Assembly: GCA_029880775.1 (NCBI GenBank)
Contig: JAOUNV010000009.1
Coordinates: 1-12,872, forward strand
Direction: 5' to 3'
DNA length: 12,872 nt
Source: Nitrospinota bacterium
GTDB lineage: Bacteria > Nitrospinota_A > UBA7883
Shown here: one piece after another, positions 1-7,604 of the stretch
Layout: every line of letters begins with the position of its first letter
Position numbering within the stretch: the stretch's first letter is position 1
The notes under the pieces: model-generated
The model's input: only the letters and a program-made list of their open reading frames with translations
The model's database searches: none
Told to the model about the DNA's origin: nothing
Position numbers and translations under genes: made by a program

Positions 1-1
1 C

Positions 2-235
2 AGTGGCTTTGGCGCTTTCCCGGACGGCTTCCTGGATAATGATCCCCACGGGCTTTGCTCCATGGCGGCGGAATATGTCTCCCAGGATCGAGGAGGAGAG
101 GAGGAAGCTGGTGAAGTCCAGATCGTCAAACCCCCTGGTGGGGGTGACGTTGCCAGGTTTTTCCGATGCTGCTTCCAGCAGGCACGCCATCTCCACGGCC
201 CGGGCAGATTTCTCAAGTCTCGATTTTTTGTCCAT
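2..235 (-). CDS. Triphosphoribosyl-dephospho-CoA synthase (CitG)-like protein, N-terminal part
   Basis: Only the first 78 codons are present; the gene runs off the left edge of the window. The translation starts MDKKSRLEKSARAVEMACLL and continues with the family signature EKPGNVTPTRGFDDLDFTSF, the conserved KPGNV loop of CitG/MdcB-type enzymes that join dephospho-CoA to the triphosphate of ATP. In bacteria with H4MPT-linked C1 metabolism a homologue of this family (orf7 in Methylobacterium) sits beside mch and is thought to serve cofactor synthesis rather than citrate lyase; its real substrate is not established here. The start codon lies inside the end of the upstream ATP-grasp gene (23-base overlap), so the two are probably translationally coupled. 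No good Shine-Dalgarno is visible, which fits coupling. The exact start is uncertain; the family call is strong. Confidence 0.85.
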   Translation of the reverse strand, partial: MDKKSRLEKSARAVEMACLLEAASEKPGNVTPTRGFDDLDFTSFLLSSSILGDIFRRHGAKPVGIIIQEAVRESAKAT

Positions 236-1091
236 ACAATGCCGCGCTTACTATTCTTTCCGCGATATCCACGGAGGTTGTTTTCTGAAGTCCTTTCCAG
301 CCGGGGATGCCGTTGACTTCGATCAGGTATTCCTGTCCATCGCCAGTGGTGAGGATGTCCACCCCGCCATAGTCGAGCCCCAGCTCGGCGCACGCCCGGA
401 TGGCCATATCCGCCTGGATGTCTGTTGGTTCATGGACAGATACCGCTCCCCCGGCATGGAAGTTGGCTTTCCATCCGGCGCCTCTGCGTTTCATGGCGGC
501 CACCACATGTCCCCCAGCCACGAACAATCGGATATCCTCTCCGCCACACTCCAGGTACTCCTGGATGTAGTAAACATACCGGTTCATCTCCATGGTCCGG
601 AATACGCGGTATGCCATGTCGGTCTCGCAAATGCGCATAAGCCCCCTGCCACAGGAGCCGATGAGAGGCTTCACCACCACATCCCTCATCCTCTCGAATG
701 CGGCCATGGCGTCATCGAATCTTTCGCATACCACGGTGCGGGGAGTGGGGAGCCCGGCCGTGTCCAATATCTGGGAGGTCCACGACTTGTCCACCGTCTT
801 CTCTATGGCTTCCGGGGAATTGATAACTTTGACGCCAAGGGTCCTGGCCATACGCAAGGCGTTCATGCGGAAAAGCAACCCCTCCATGGAGCCGGGGGGG
901 ATGATTCGTACAATCACCGCGTCCACTCCCCGCACCGCCACTTCCTCCATATCCAGGCCGCGCCCGGCGCCCAGGCGCAGGATCATGCCGTCGATAGAGC
1001 CTTTCAGCACATCCGCTCCGGCGGCCAGCAGCGCCTCTTCCAGCCGGTCGATATGCCACCCCTCCCTGGAGCGAAGGATGAGAACTCTCAT
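213..1091 (-). CDS. RimK-like ATP-grasp ligase of the H4MPT gene cluster
   Basis: A 292-residue ATP-grasp protein of the RimK/MptN type, enzymes that use ATP to join a carboxylate to an amino group, often glutamate. Visible motifs are the nucleotide-binding strand VVVKPLIGSCGRG at residues 138-150, YIQEYL at 175-180, GEDIRLF at 184-190, the basic stretch MKRRGAGWKANFHAGG around 200-215, and the metal-binding end VDIL...YLIEVNGIPGW at 244-265. Next to mch, this is the counterpart of the Methylobacterium orf5 product, needed for H4MPT formation; by analogy with archaeal MptN it may add glutamate to the pterin side chain, but that is inference. Its ATG overlaps the mch stop by four bases (ATGA), and its end overlaps the next gene, so the three form one tight operon. 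Length and motifs look intact. Confidence 0.9.
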   Translation of the reverse strand: MRVLILRSREGWHIDRLEEALLAAGADVLKGSIDGMILRLGAGRGLDMEEVAVRGVDAVIVRIIPPGSMEGLLFRMNALRMARTLGVKVINSPEAIEKTVDKSWTSQILDTAGLPTPRTVVCERFDDAMAAFERMRDVVVKPLIGSCGRGLMRICETDMAYRVFRTMEMNRYVYYIQEYLECGGEDIRLFVAGGHVVAAMKRRGAGWKANFHAGGAVSVHEPTDIQADMAIRACAELGLDYGGVDILTTGDGQEYLIEVNGIPGWKGLQKTTSVDIAERIVSAALYGQKIET

Positions 1092-2038
1092 ATCTTGTAT
1101 CCGAACGACTTGGCCAGCATGGTTGGGTTGATGGATCCTGCGGAAAAGAACGACCCGGTCCTGGCGTTGGCCACTGTTATCCTGGCTGGAGAAAAGAGGA
1201 GCGGATCGATATTGTAGAAATCACCATATTCGGCGAACAGCTCCTTAAAGGTCCGCCCGTAATCCTTAGACGACGAGGAGGGGATTTCGCCGATCTTCTC
1301 CACAATGAAAGCGTCATCACAATCGACGGTCATATGCGCCGTGCTGCCATAGAGGACGCAATCGTTGGTCCTGCCGATGGCCTCCAATCCATCGGGGTGG
1401 ATGGGGGCGATGGGGGCCGCGCCAGATCCGGCAGTGATCTGCCCGAGCTTGAAGCCGATTTCATGCATCTTGTGAACGGCGGTTTCCACAACTCTGGCGG
1501 AGACTTGTACCGATCCGGTTATTGAGGATGTAGGCGCCATCAAAAGGTAGAGCTCTTCTGGGGGGGCGCCGGTCTTCTTCAAGATATAGTTGACCACCTC
1601 CTCTGGCGGTTTTTTGTTGGTCTCCATACATAGGACGGCGATTTTGCCGGTTTCCTTATGGTCGATTTCCTCGAATATCTTTTCGTCCGCTTTCAGCGCT
1701 CTGGCGGGGCCGGAGCCCATGGCGAAGTACGTATCCTGGCTGATAGCCCATCCGGCGTATTGGGAGGCCATGCAAGACAGAGTGGGAAGCGCTACCGACA
1801 CATTGACAGTGGGGAGCGCAATGGCGCCATAATCGACGGAGGTTATGGTGACATCCCCCATGCCAGCCAGGCAGGCTCTGGAAAATATAATCGCCGCAGG
1901 ATAGCCGCCGGGAGCATCGATCCCGAAATCGAGAAATGTGGCGCCCTTTGGTCCTTTTTCAACATGGACACCGTATAGCCCTGGATTTGCCAGGACCGGG
2001 CCTATAACATCCAGCGCTGATTGATTCAGAGAAACCAT
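1088..2038 (-). CDS. mch: Methenyltetrahydromethanopterin cyclohydrolase
   Basis: Mch hydrolyses 5,10-methenyl-H4MPT to formyl-H4MPT, a cytoplasmic step in the oxidation of formaldehyde-level C1 units to formate in bacteria and a reversible step of methanogenesis in archaea. The 316-residue product has the usual family length. Recognisable conserved blocks are DFGIDAPGGYPAA near residues 37-49, LSCMASQYAGWAI at 87-99, YFAMGSGPARAL at 104-115, and RTNDCVLYGSTAHMTVD at 223-239. It is the first gene of the minus-strand operon, starting 50 bases from the divergent pabB; the ATG is preceded only by a weak purine-rich stretch. The following ATP-grasp gene overlaps it by ATGA. Nothing suggests truncation. 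The presence of this gene is the main evidence that the organism uses H4MPT. Confidence 0.96.
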   Translation of the reverse strand: MVSLNQSALDVIGPVLANPGLYGVHVEKGPKGATFLDFGIDAPGGYPAAIIFSRACLAGMGDVTITSVDYGAIALPTVNVSVALPTLSCMASQYAGWAISQDTYFAMGSGPARALKADEKIFEEIDHKETGKIAVLCMETNKKPPEEVVNYILKKTGAPPEELYLLMAPTSSITGSVQVSARVVETAVHKMHEIGFKLGQITAGSGAAPIAPIHPDGLEAIGRTNDCVLYGSTAHMTVDCDDAFIVEKIGEIPSSSSKDYGRTFKELFAEYGDFYNIDPLLFSPARITVANARTGSFFSAGSINPTMLAKSFGYKI

Positions 2039-2088
2039 TTGCCGCTTTCTTATCCAAAAAAGATGTATCCTGTTTTCAAGGAATCATT
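2039..2088. promoter_or_regulatory. Short divergent intergenic region between mch and pabB
   Basis: Only 50 bases separate the start codons of mch (minus) and pabB (plus), so both promoters or their leaders must share this stretch or lie inside the opposite coding sequence. AAGGA at 2078-2082 with six bases of spacing is a good ribosome binding site for pabB. I cannot point to convincing -35 and -10 boxes. A shared regulator is possible but not visible. Confidence 0.5.
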
Positions 2089-3525
2089 ATGGGAATAAAA
2101 ACGTCCTCCTTCAAGAACCATATGTATAGCGGGGCTCTGCTGCGCCAGATGGAGTGGGTGGAGCCGGAGCGGCTTTTTCCCGCTTTCGCGGCGCGGCCCG
2201 GGTTTATCTGGCTGGACAACGCCAAGGATATGGGCGACGCAGGGCGCTGGTCGTTCATGATGTGGGCGCCCAGGGAGATCATAAAAGGAAGCGCAGGGGA
2301 GTTCACCCACACCGGGGAAGATGGCGTTCATCGCCAGATAGCCGATCCCTTTGAAACGTTAAAACATATCCTCACACAAGAAAACACCGCTTCTGCGCCT
2401 GATGACAAAGCAAAGGCGCCGAGCGTCCCGCCATTCACCAGTGGCGCGGCGGGGTTTTTCGGGTACGGTTTGCAGGCTATTACGGAGCCTTCCACGCGGC
2501 TGATTAATAAATCCCAGGCGGTGGAAGGGGATATCTGGATCGGGATATATGGCGCGGTTGCAGCGTTTGACCATACCAGTGGCGAGCTGACTTTGACGGC
2601 CAGGGCTGAGGGCGCGGAGGATCCGGAGGCGGTGCTGAACCGGGTGGAGGAAGAGATCAGATTGGCGCGGGACATACATTGGGCTTTGGCGCCGGTGGCC
2701 AACGGGAAAAGTAGCTTTGTCAAAAGCAATTTCACCCGTGAAGGATTCATGGACGCAGTGGAGAGAGTCCGCCATTACATCGAGCAGGGAGACTGCTACC
2801 AGGCGAACATCGCCCAGAGGTTCGTCACCGAGGATGTGATGGACGATACGCTTTACCTGAAGCTAAGAGAGATCAATCCCGCTCCGTTCGGCGCGTACAT
2901 AAACACAGGCGCGGCGCGGATATTGTCTGTATCGCCGGAGAGGTTCATCCAGTTGCGCAATGGGCGGGCAATCACAAGGCCGATAAAGGGTACACGCCCC
3001 AGGGGCCGGACACCCATGGAGGACTACTTGCTGAAGCTGGAGCTTGTCGATAGCGAAAAGGACCGGGCGGAGAACGTGATGATAGTGGACCTTTTGCGCA
3101 ACGACTTCTCTAAAGTGTGCTTGCCGAACAGCGTGGCGGCGCCGGAGATATGCCGGCTGGAGGAGCATCCAACCGTGCTGCACCTGGTCTCCGAAGTGGC
3201 AGGTCAACTGTGGCCCGGTCTGGGGGCTGTGGATCTGTTAAAGAGCGCGTTTCCCGGCGGCTCGGTGACCGGGGCGCCGAAGATACGGGCCATGGAGATC
3301 ATCAATGAGCTGGAGCCGGACCCGAGAGGGGCGTATTGTGGGGCTATAGGCTATCTTGGTTTCGATGGCGGGATGGATACATCGGTCACCATCCGGACGA
3401 TGATCCGGGCGGATGGTAAAATAAGCTTTCATGCTGGGGGGGGGATCACATATTCCTCCGATCCGGCGGAGGAGTACCAGGAAACCTTGGACAAGGCCAA
3501 GGCTCTTATTGAGGCGGTGTCATGA
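2089..3525 (+). CDS. pabB: Aminodeoxychorismate synthase component I
   Basis: PabB converts chorismate and ammonia to 4-amino-4-deoxychorismate, the first step towards 4-aminobenzoate. The 478-residue protein has an N-terminal anthranilate-synthase-I-type domain followed by the chorismate-binding domain from about residue 215. Key motifs are GDCYQANIAQRF at 234-245, TRPIKGTRPRG at 296-306, ENVMIVDLLRND at 328-339, and PGGSVTGAPKIRAMEI at 389-404. The lysine of PIKGT (residue 300) is the hallmark that separates PabB from TrpE, which has alanine there, so I call pabB rather than trpE. The C-terminal HAGGGITY block is normal but is encoded over a run of nine G. No pabA glutaminase gene is in the window, so the amide donor subunit must be encoded elsewhere. 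pabC follows with an ATGA overlap. Confidence 0.95.
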   Translation: MGIKTSSFKNHMYSGALLRQMEWVEPERLFPAFAARPGFIWLDNAKDMGDAGRWSFMMWAPREIIKGSAGEFTHTGEDGVHRQIADPFETLKHILTQENTASAPDDKAKAPSVPPFTSGAAGFFGYGLQAITEPSTRLINKSQAVEGDIWIGIYGAVAAFDHTSGELTLTARAEGAEDPEAVLNRVEEEIRLARDIHWALAPVANGKSSFVKSNFTREGFMDAVERVRHYIEQGDCYQANIAQRFVTEDVMDDTLYLKLREINPAPFGAYINTGAARILSVSPERFIQLRNGRAITRPIKGTRPRGRTPMEDYLLKLELVDSEKDRAENVMIVDLLRNDFSKVCLPNSVAAPEICRLEEHPTVLHLVSEVAGQLWPGLGAVDLLKSAFPGGSVTGAPKIRAMEIINELEPDPRGAYCGAIGYLGFDGGMDTSVTIRTMIRADGKISFHAGGGITYSSDPAEEYQETLDKAKALIEAVS

Positions 3526-4364
3526 CAAAACAAAAAGTGGCGATAAACGGGATGGTGACCGAGGATCTGCGGGTTCCCCTGGATGATCGGGGGTTCACTG
3601 TGGGAGATGGCCTGTTTGAGACTATCCCTTTATATGGTGGGTCGGCGTTTCTGCTGGAGGGGCATATAGAGCGCATGCGACAAGGGGCGGAGCTGATCGG
3701 GCTTGCCATGCCGGTGGACGAGAAAAAAGTGGCTTACGCCATCTCTGATCTTGCCAGGGCAAACAGTGTGTCTCGCGGTGTGGCTCGGCTGGCGGTGACC
3801 AGGGGGCCGGGGCCCAGGGGATATTCCAGCGTCGGTACGGCCCAGGCGTGGTGGTATCTTTCCGTTCGTCCATACGAAACATCAGAGAAGAAAAGAGAGG
3901 AGGGGGGGTACAAGGTTGTGCTATCTCCATATCGTGTGGATCCGGCCAATCCACTGCGAGGTATCAAAAGCTTGAGCGCCTTGGACAGGGTGATGGCGGT
4001 GGATTACGCCGTGAAGCGTGGTGCGGACGAGGCGCTGTCGCTGACCCATTCGGAGCATATAGCCTCGTTACAGGCGGCCAATATCTTTTGGGTGACAGAT
4101 GGCAAGCTGCATACTCCGTCACTGGAGTGCGGAATTCTGGCGGGAATCACTCGTCGGAAAGTGATAGCGCTGGCGGCAGGTGAGGGGATGGAAGCCTTGG
4201 AGGGAAAGTATCTGATGAAAGATCTGGCTATGGCGCAAGAGGCCTTCGCCACTAATTCGTTGATTGAAATAATGCCGTTATCGGAGGTGGAGGGGGCTGT
4301 TTCGTTTGGTAAGGGGGGGGCGGTCACGGAAAGGTTATTGAAAGCCTACCGGCAATTGACCTGA
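3522..4364 (+). CDS. pabC: Aminodeoxychorismate lyase, class IV PLP aminotransferase fold
   Basis: PabC removes pyruvate from 4-amino-4-deoxychorismate to give 4-aminobenzoate, using pyridoxal phosphate. The 280-residue product has the fold-type-IV start LDDRGFTVGDGLFETI at 20-35, HIERM at 48-52, the PLP-binding lysine in GIKSLSALDR (K149), and the distal block AANIFWV..GKLHTPSLECGILAGITR at 185-211. Overlap with pabB (ATGA) and the paired function make PabC much more likely than a branched-chain or D-amino-acid aminotransferase. The glutamate usually found five residues before the conserved Asn of the ANIF motif is Ser182 here; similar replacements occur in some PabC subgroups as far as I recall. 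An eight-G run near the end (4313-4320) is a possible slippage site. The gene ends convergently with the next, minus-strand gene. Confidence 0.88.
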   Translation: MTKQKVAINGMVTEDLRVPLDDRGFTVGDGLFETIPLYGGSAFLLEGHIERMRQGAELIGLAMPVDEKKVAYAISDLARANSVSRGVARLAVTRGPGPRGYSSVGTAQAWWYLSVRPYETSEKKREEGGYKVVLSPYRVDPANPLRGIKSLSALDRVMAVDYAVKRGADEALSLTHSEHIASLQAANIFWVTDGKLHTPSLECGILAGITRRKVIALAAGEGMEALEGKYLMKDLAMAQEAFATNSLIEIMPLSEVEGAVSFGKGGAVTERLLKAYRQLT

Positions 4365-4374
4365 TATTGAGCAT

Positions 4375-4414
4375 AAAAAGCGGCCCGTCCCCTGTATATG
4401 GAGGAAACGGGCCG
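4375..4414 (-). terminator. Intrinsic terminator of the minus-strand membrane-protein gene, possibly bidirectional
   Basis: CGGCCCGT at 4381-4388 and ACGGGCCG at 4407-4414 form a perfect eight-pair G+C-rich stem. Read on the minus strand the stem is followed by TTTTT (AAAAA at 4375-4379), the normal layout for termination after the gene ending at 4464. On the plus strand, downstream of pabC, the stem lacks a clear T run but may still help stop pabBC transcripts. Confidence 0.8.
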
Positions 4415-4463
4415 ACTGCTTATCATCGTTTCAGAACAGTAGTGTATTGAATTTTCGCAAGGC

Positions 4464-4973
4464 TCAGCTTGTCGATTCTTCTTTTGCCAGCGCCCACATA
4501 ATAGAGATGACGATCATGGCCAGTAGCCCGACGAGGCTGGTCCCGGCGCCTAGCTGGGCCACCAGGGCATAGGCTTCGTGCCCGGCGTGCTTGCCAACAT
4601 GGCTTGCCTTGAACGCGGATAACGTGAAATGGAGTGGATACACGAATGATCCGAATCCCACCAAGGTGGAGGCCACCATTTTCAATATGTCACTGGCCCT
4701 GGAGGCTCCGGCGAACATGCATAGGGCCACTCCCATGGCGCCTAAGCCCATAAAGTGGTAGTGGGCGCGTTTGAGATATTTCCATGCGCCAGCACTGGCT
4801 TTTTCCACCTCATTGGGCTTTCCGGCGAAAGCGGCCTGGGCGTTGCTCTTGAACATTTTCTTGATTGAATCCTCCTTTGCGCCGAAGGCCATGCCGTGCA
4901 GCATGCCAGCCAGCAAAGCCGAGAGCGCGAGGATGATTCCGATAGAGACCGGTTTGAAAGAAAACTTGATCAT
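4464..4973 (-). CDS. Four-helix membrane protein with conserved-looking histidines, function unknown
   Basis: I do not recognise the family. The 169-residue product has four probable membrane segments at about 9-30, 73-90, 100-120 and 134-162, joined by a charged loop at 31-70. Histidines sit at striking places: H26 in helix 1, H71 and H73 (AHYHFMGLG) at the start of helix 2, H115 in helix 3 (YPLHF), and H125, H129 and H132 before helix 4. Such an arrangement is compatible with haem or metal binding, but that is inference. The start is well supported by AAGGAG seven bases upstream (4981-4986). A strong terminator follows the stop by about 50 bases. The neighbour on the same strand is a DUF420-type membrane protein, separated by 160 bases, so the two probably have separate promoters but may share a role in respiration. 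Confidence 0.75.
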   Translation of the reverse strand: MIKFSFKPVSIGIILALSALLAGMLHGMAFGAKEDSIKKMFKSNAQAAFAGKPNEVEKASAGAWKYLKRAHYHFMGLGAMGVALCMFAGASRASDILKMVASTLVGFGSFVYPLHFTLSAFKASHVGKHAGHEAYALVAQLGAGTSLVGLLAMIVISIMWALAKEESTS

Positions 4974-5133
4974 TTGGTGACTCCTTGTAGTGAGGAGCAG
5001 ATTATATCAAGTTTTCCCGTCTTTTCCCGCTGATCTTAATTTACACACAGCCAGAGGAGCATAATGCGGGCCAGGGGCGAATGCCGGATTAACTAATTCT
5101 GCGTCTGGGTCGGGATGGATTTTCAACACCCTG

Positions 5134-5835
5134 TTAATACTTGGCGATATATAGCAGATAATATGTGGAGACCGTGGTTGCCAGCATCAGGCTGAAGAGG
5201 AGAAGGCAGATCCGCCCCACGATCCGGTGTCTGCGGTCAGCCTTTGGCAGGGTGAAATGAATCAGCAATGCCATCCCCGCCGGCGCCCCGAATCCGAGCG
5301 CTAGGAAGATGGCCGCATGGTATAAGTCGAACCTGCCGGAGAGAATCGTCAACCAGCCCAGGAATGCCAGCCAGAAAAGGGCGATCCCCCAAAGAACCTT
5401 GGATGGGCGCGCCAGACCGGTCTTCAGGGTCAGCGACCCATCATCCATGGGGAACCTGGCGAGAAAGCCGTTTATTACCATGTAGACCGACAGATATAGT
5501 GACATGGATACAACCGTCACATGGACTGTCAAAAGGGGCCGCAGGATACTGGTGTATATCCAATCCGGTCCTGGAAAGCTTCTCTGGTCCGCCACGCTGG
5601 CCAGGCCCATATAGCGCACCTGTATGTAGTAGACCAGATAGAAGACCATCGCCGCCATGGAGGCCAGGATCATCCTGTGGTGAGCCCTCCCTTTTTTGCT
5701 CCTGGCCAGATATCCGGCAAGCAGGAACATCAGAATGAATCCGATGGCCAGGAACAGGCTAATGTCCGAGCCGAGGGTTGTTCTGGAGGAGAGGATACCT
5801 GGGCCGCTTAATTCGTCAATCATTATGTCCTGCAT
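5134..5835 (-). CDS. DUF420-type multi-pass membrane protein
   Basis: A 233-residue protein with about six membrane helices. It carries the features of the DUF420 family: a basic loop with HHRMILASMAAMVFYLVYY (H52/H53, residues 52-70), LTVHVTVVSMSLYL (H105), and a C-terminal HRIVGRICLLLFS...STYYLLY (H203) block. DUF420 members are integral membrane proteins; some are linked to cytochrome c oxidase assembly (CtaM), so a role near haem-copper oxidases is possible. Compared with short DUF420 proteins it appears to have an extra segment around residues 128-170. The start may be the second ATG at 5823 (MIDELSG), because AGGA lies four bases before it, while the first ATG has no clear ribosome binding site. 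No oxidase subunit genes are present in the window. Confidence 0.72.
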   Translation of the reverse strand: MQDIMIDELSGPGILSSRTTLGSDISLFLAIGFILMFLLAGYLARSKKGRAHHRMILASMAAMVFYLVYYIQVRYMGLASVADQRSFPGPDWIYTSILRPLLTVHVTVVSMSLYLSVYMVINGFLARFPMDDGSLTLKTGLARPSKVLWGIALFWLAFLGWLTILSGRFDLYHAAIFLALGFGAPAGMALLIHFTLPKADRRHRIVGRICLLLFSLMLATTVSTYYLLYIAKY

Positions 5836-5918
5836 ACTACGTCAGTTGTGAAAGGGAATATACCCCGGATTTTTCCTGGGCAGAAGGAAAATCTGTCGCT
5901 CACACTCTTGACGAGAAT

Positions 5919-7113
5919 TCAGGCTCCTGCTCTGGACCTTGTAAACAGCCTCACTTTCGAATCTCCATAGATTTCATTGAAAATCCATAGCGACATGGAG
6001 ACGTAAAAGTTTATGTTTCCACTTTGCAGCTCATGGAAGCTTCCATCAGGGTTTTGGAAATTGTAAAAGCCGCCAGTCTTGTCCTGGATGGATACCAACC
6101 AGTCGGCAGCTCTTGTTGCAGCTTCTTTATGGCGTTCCTGGCGCAATCCACAGTAAGTCAGCAAAAGCAGCGATATCGGCCATGCTGCCGCCATATTAGT
6201 GTCATTGATAATCGCAAGCGGATATACACACCGGGAAGAAGGCTCGGGCTTGGATTCCCCCAGTGTTCCATGGAACGGGACTGGACAGTGGGATACAGCC
6301 CATTCGATGGCTAGTTCTGTTTGCTTCACCAATTCCGGGAATTCGCACGAACCGTCCAAGGTATCGAGCAAGGGCTCGGAATCCATAAGGCTCATGCTGT
6401 ACTGGGGATGAGTCGGTCCCGCGACATATGGGATGAGGCTGTCGCTGATTCTGGCGAGCAGCCTGCCCCTTGGGGAGATTAACACCATGGCGCCACGTAT
6501 CACCGGCCTGATAATTGGCGCCAGAAGAGGGGCCTTCTGGTTTTTGTCATAGGGGTTCCAGAATCCCTCGGCCTCGTCATAATTATCCTGGATGTGCCCC
6601 ATTATGGTCAACGCCGCTTCCTTGAACCTTACGCTCCTGTTGTCTTCCATGCAAGAAGCGAAAAATGGGCGTACTCTCCGATTTCGATGATGTTTGCCAG
6701 CAATAACTCACCGGACTTTCCAATGACGCCATTTATCATTCGCCAGGCGGCTTTTTTGAGCGTACTTTCATATGTAGTGGCGCCGGTGACCCGCTGGTAT
6801 GTGTCGAAACCTTCAAAAATGCACTGGGCGGCATCAAGGGTGTAGCCTGCATAATCCCTCCACCCTCCCTCAGGATCCTGGCGAGCCGCCAACCAATCGA
6901 GCGACTTTTCGGCCGCGTCCCTGTATTCCGTATCTCCCGTCAGCGCGTATGCATACATCCGCACAGCAACGGAGTGGCCGATCAGTGTGGCGTCACCCCT
7001 GATTCCGTAGAACTCATCGCCTTCGACATCAATGTATCCCTCCTCTTTTTGATGGGTGATGAACCAATCGGCATTTCTTATTATGGCCGTTTCGCATTGT
7101 TATGCTTTTCCAT
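5919..7113 (-). pseudogene. Alpha/alpha-toroid (six-hairpin-like) protein gene broken by two frameshifts
   Basis: Three reading frames in a row encode one protein of about 398 residues. It seems to begin at ATG 7113 (MEKHNNAKR), preceded by a GAAGAG ribosome-site-like stretch, shifts frame near 7085-7092 into AIIRNADWFITHQKEEGYI, continues as RMYAYALTGDTEYRDAAEKS, and shifts again near 6640-6655, where EYAHFSLLAW meets EDNRSVRFKEAAL. The C-terminal frame ends at 5919. Repeats of the type QDPEGGWRDY and QDKTGGFYNFQ, with helices between them, point to an alpha/alpha-toroid such as those in polysaccharide lyases, epimerases and glycosidases. The exact enzyme is not recognisable. The divergent polysaccharide deacetylase supports a role in surface sugars. 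Two separate shifts argue for decay; sequencing errors remain possible, and then the gene would be intact. Confidence 0.7.
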
Positions 7114-7604
7114 ATCACGCTCTTCAATCGAATATGATATTCATGCACAGAAGATTGCTTTTCAACACCGTTGATTATTGTACCGTGATATTCTGAAGAT
7201 GATGCGATGTAGTGGCAGGCATATGATCTCCACAATGGAGGGAGAATGGCCCTGTGTGGATATGCCGCATAGAAGATGGCTGTGTGTCGCACATCGAGGC
7301 AAGGTACACAGGACACAGTAGAGGCCAAGAATGGAATTTGGAATGTTAAGCCAGCTTCTGGTGAAATACATTGAAAGTACATTATTTGTGTGCTAATATT
7401 ACATCATATTGTAAGTATTGAAACATTTAACTGCAGAATAATCAAAGATAATCAGAAACTGAAGGTGTGCTGTTAGGGCTGATCGATCGCATCTTCTTCG
7501 ATCAGCTCATCATGATGTCGATCTGATACTACGGTTTAGACGATTTTGCGGAGAGTGGATTGGGAGTTCCACTTTCTTTCCCGGCGAAGGGATAAGTCGG
7601 TCGA
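7114..7604. other. A+T-rich gap between divergent genes
   Basis: This 491-base stretch lies between the broken toroid gene (minus) and the polysaccharide deacetylase (plus). Short open frames on the minus strand here have no ribosome binding site, odd composition and no recognisable motif, so I leave them out. The stretch should contain the promoters of both genes. It holds the inverted repeat at 7478-7506 and the ten-base palindrome CATCATGATG at 7508-7517; nothing else stands out. Confidence 0.5.
7478..7506. repeat. Perfect nine-base inverted repeat upstream of the deacetylase gene
   Basis: GCTGATCGA at 7478-7486 is repeated exactly in inverted form as TCGATCAGC at 7498-7506, with an 11-base spacer. 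No T run follows, so it is not a standard terminator. It lies about 100 bases before the deacetylase start and is directly followed by the palindrome CATCATGATG, so it could be an operator or a leader hairpin. The role is inferred only from position. Confidence 0.5.

Noticed and set aside
3..1217. A 404-codon open frame on the plus strand
   Set aside because: It lies opposite the CitG-like, ATP-grasp and mch genes, whose motifs are unmistakable; its translation is rich in His, Pro and Gly with no family motif.
6600..6700. Programmed ribosomal frameshift in the toroid gene
   Set aside because: There is no slippery heptamer or nearby stimulatory hairpin at the junction, and a second frameshift upstream makes decay or sequencing error more likely.
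7029..7382. Minus-strand open frame of 117 codons before the toroid pseudogene
   Set aside because: No ribosome binding site and no motif; its end overlaps the toroid sequence in another frame. I considered it as an extra upstream exon-like part of the broken gene but found no support.
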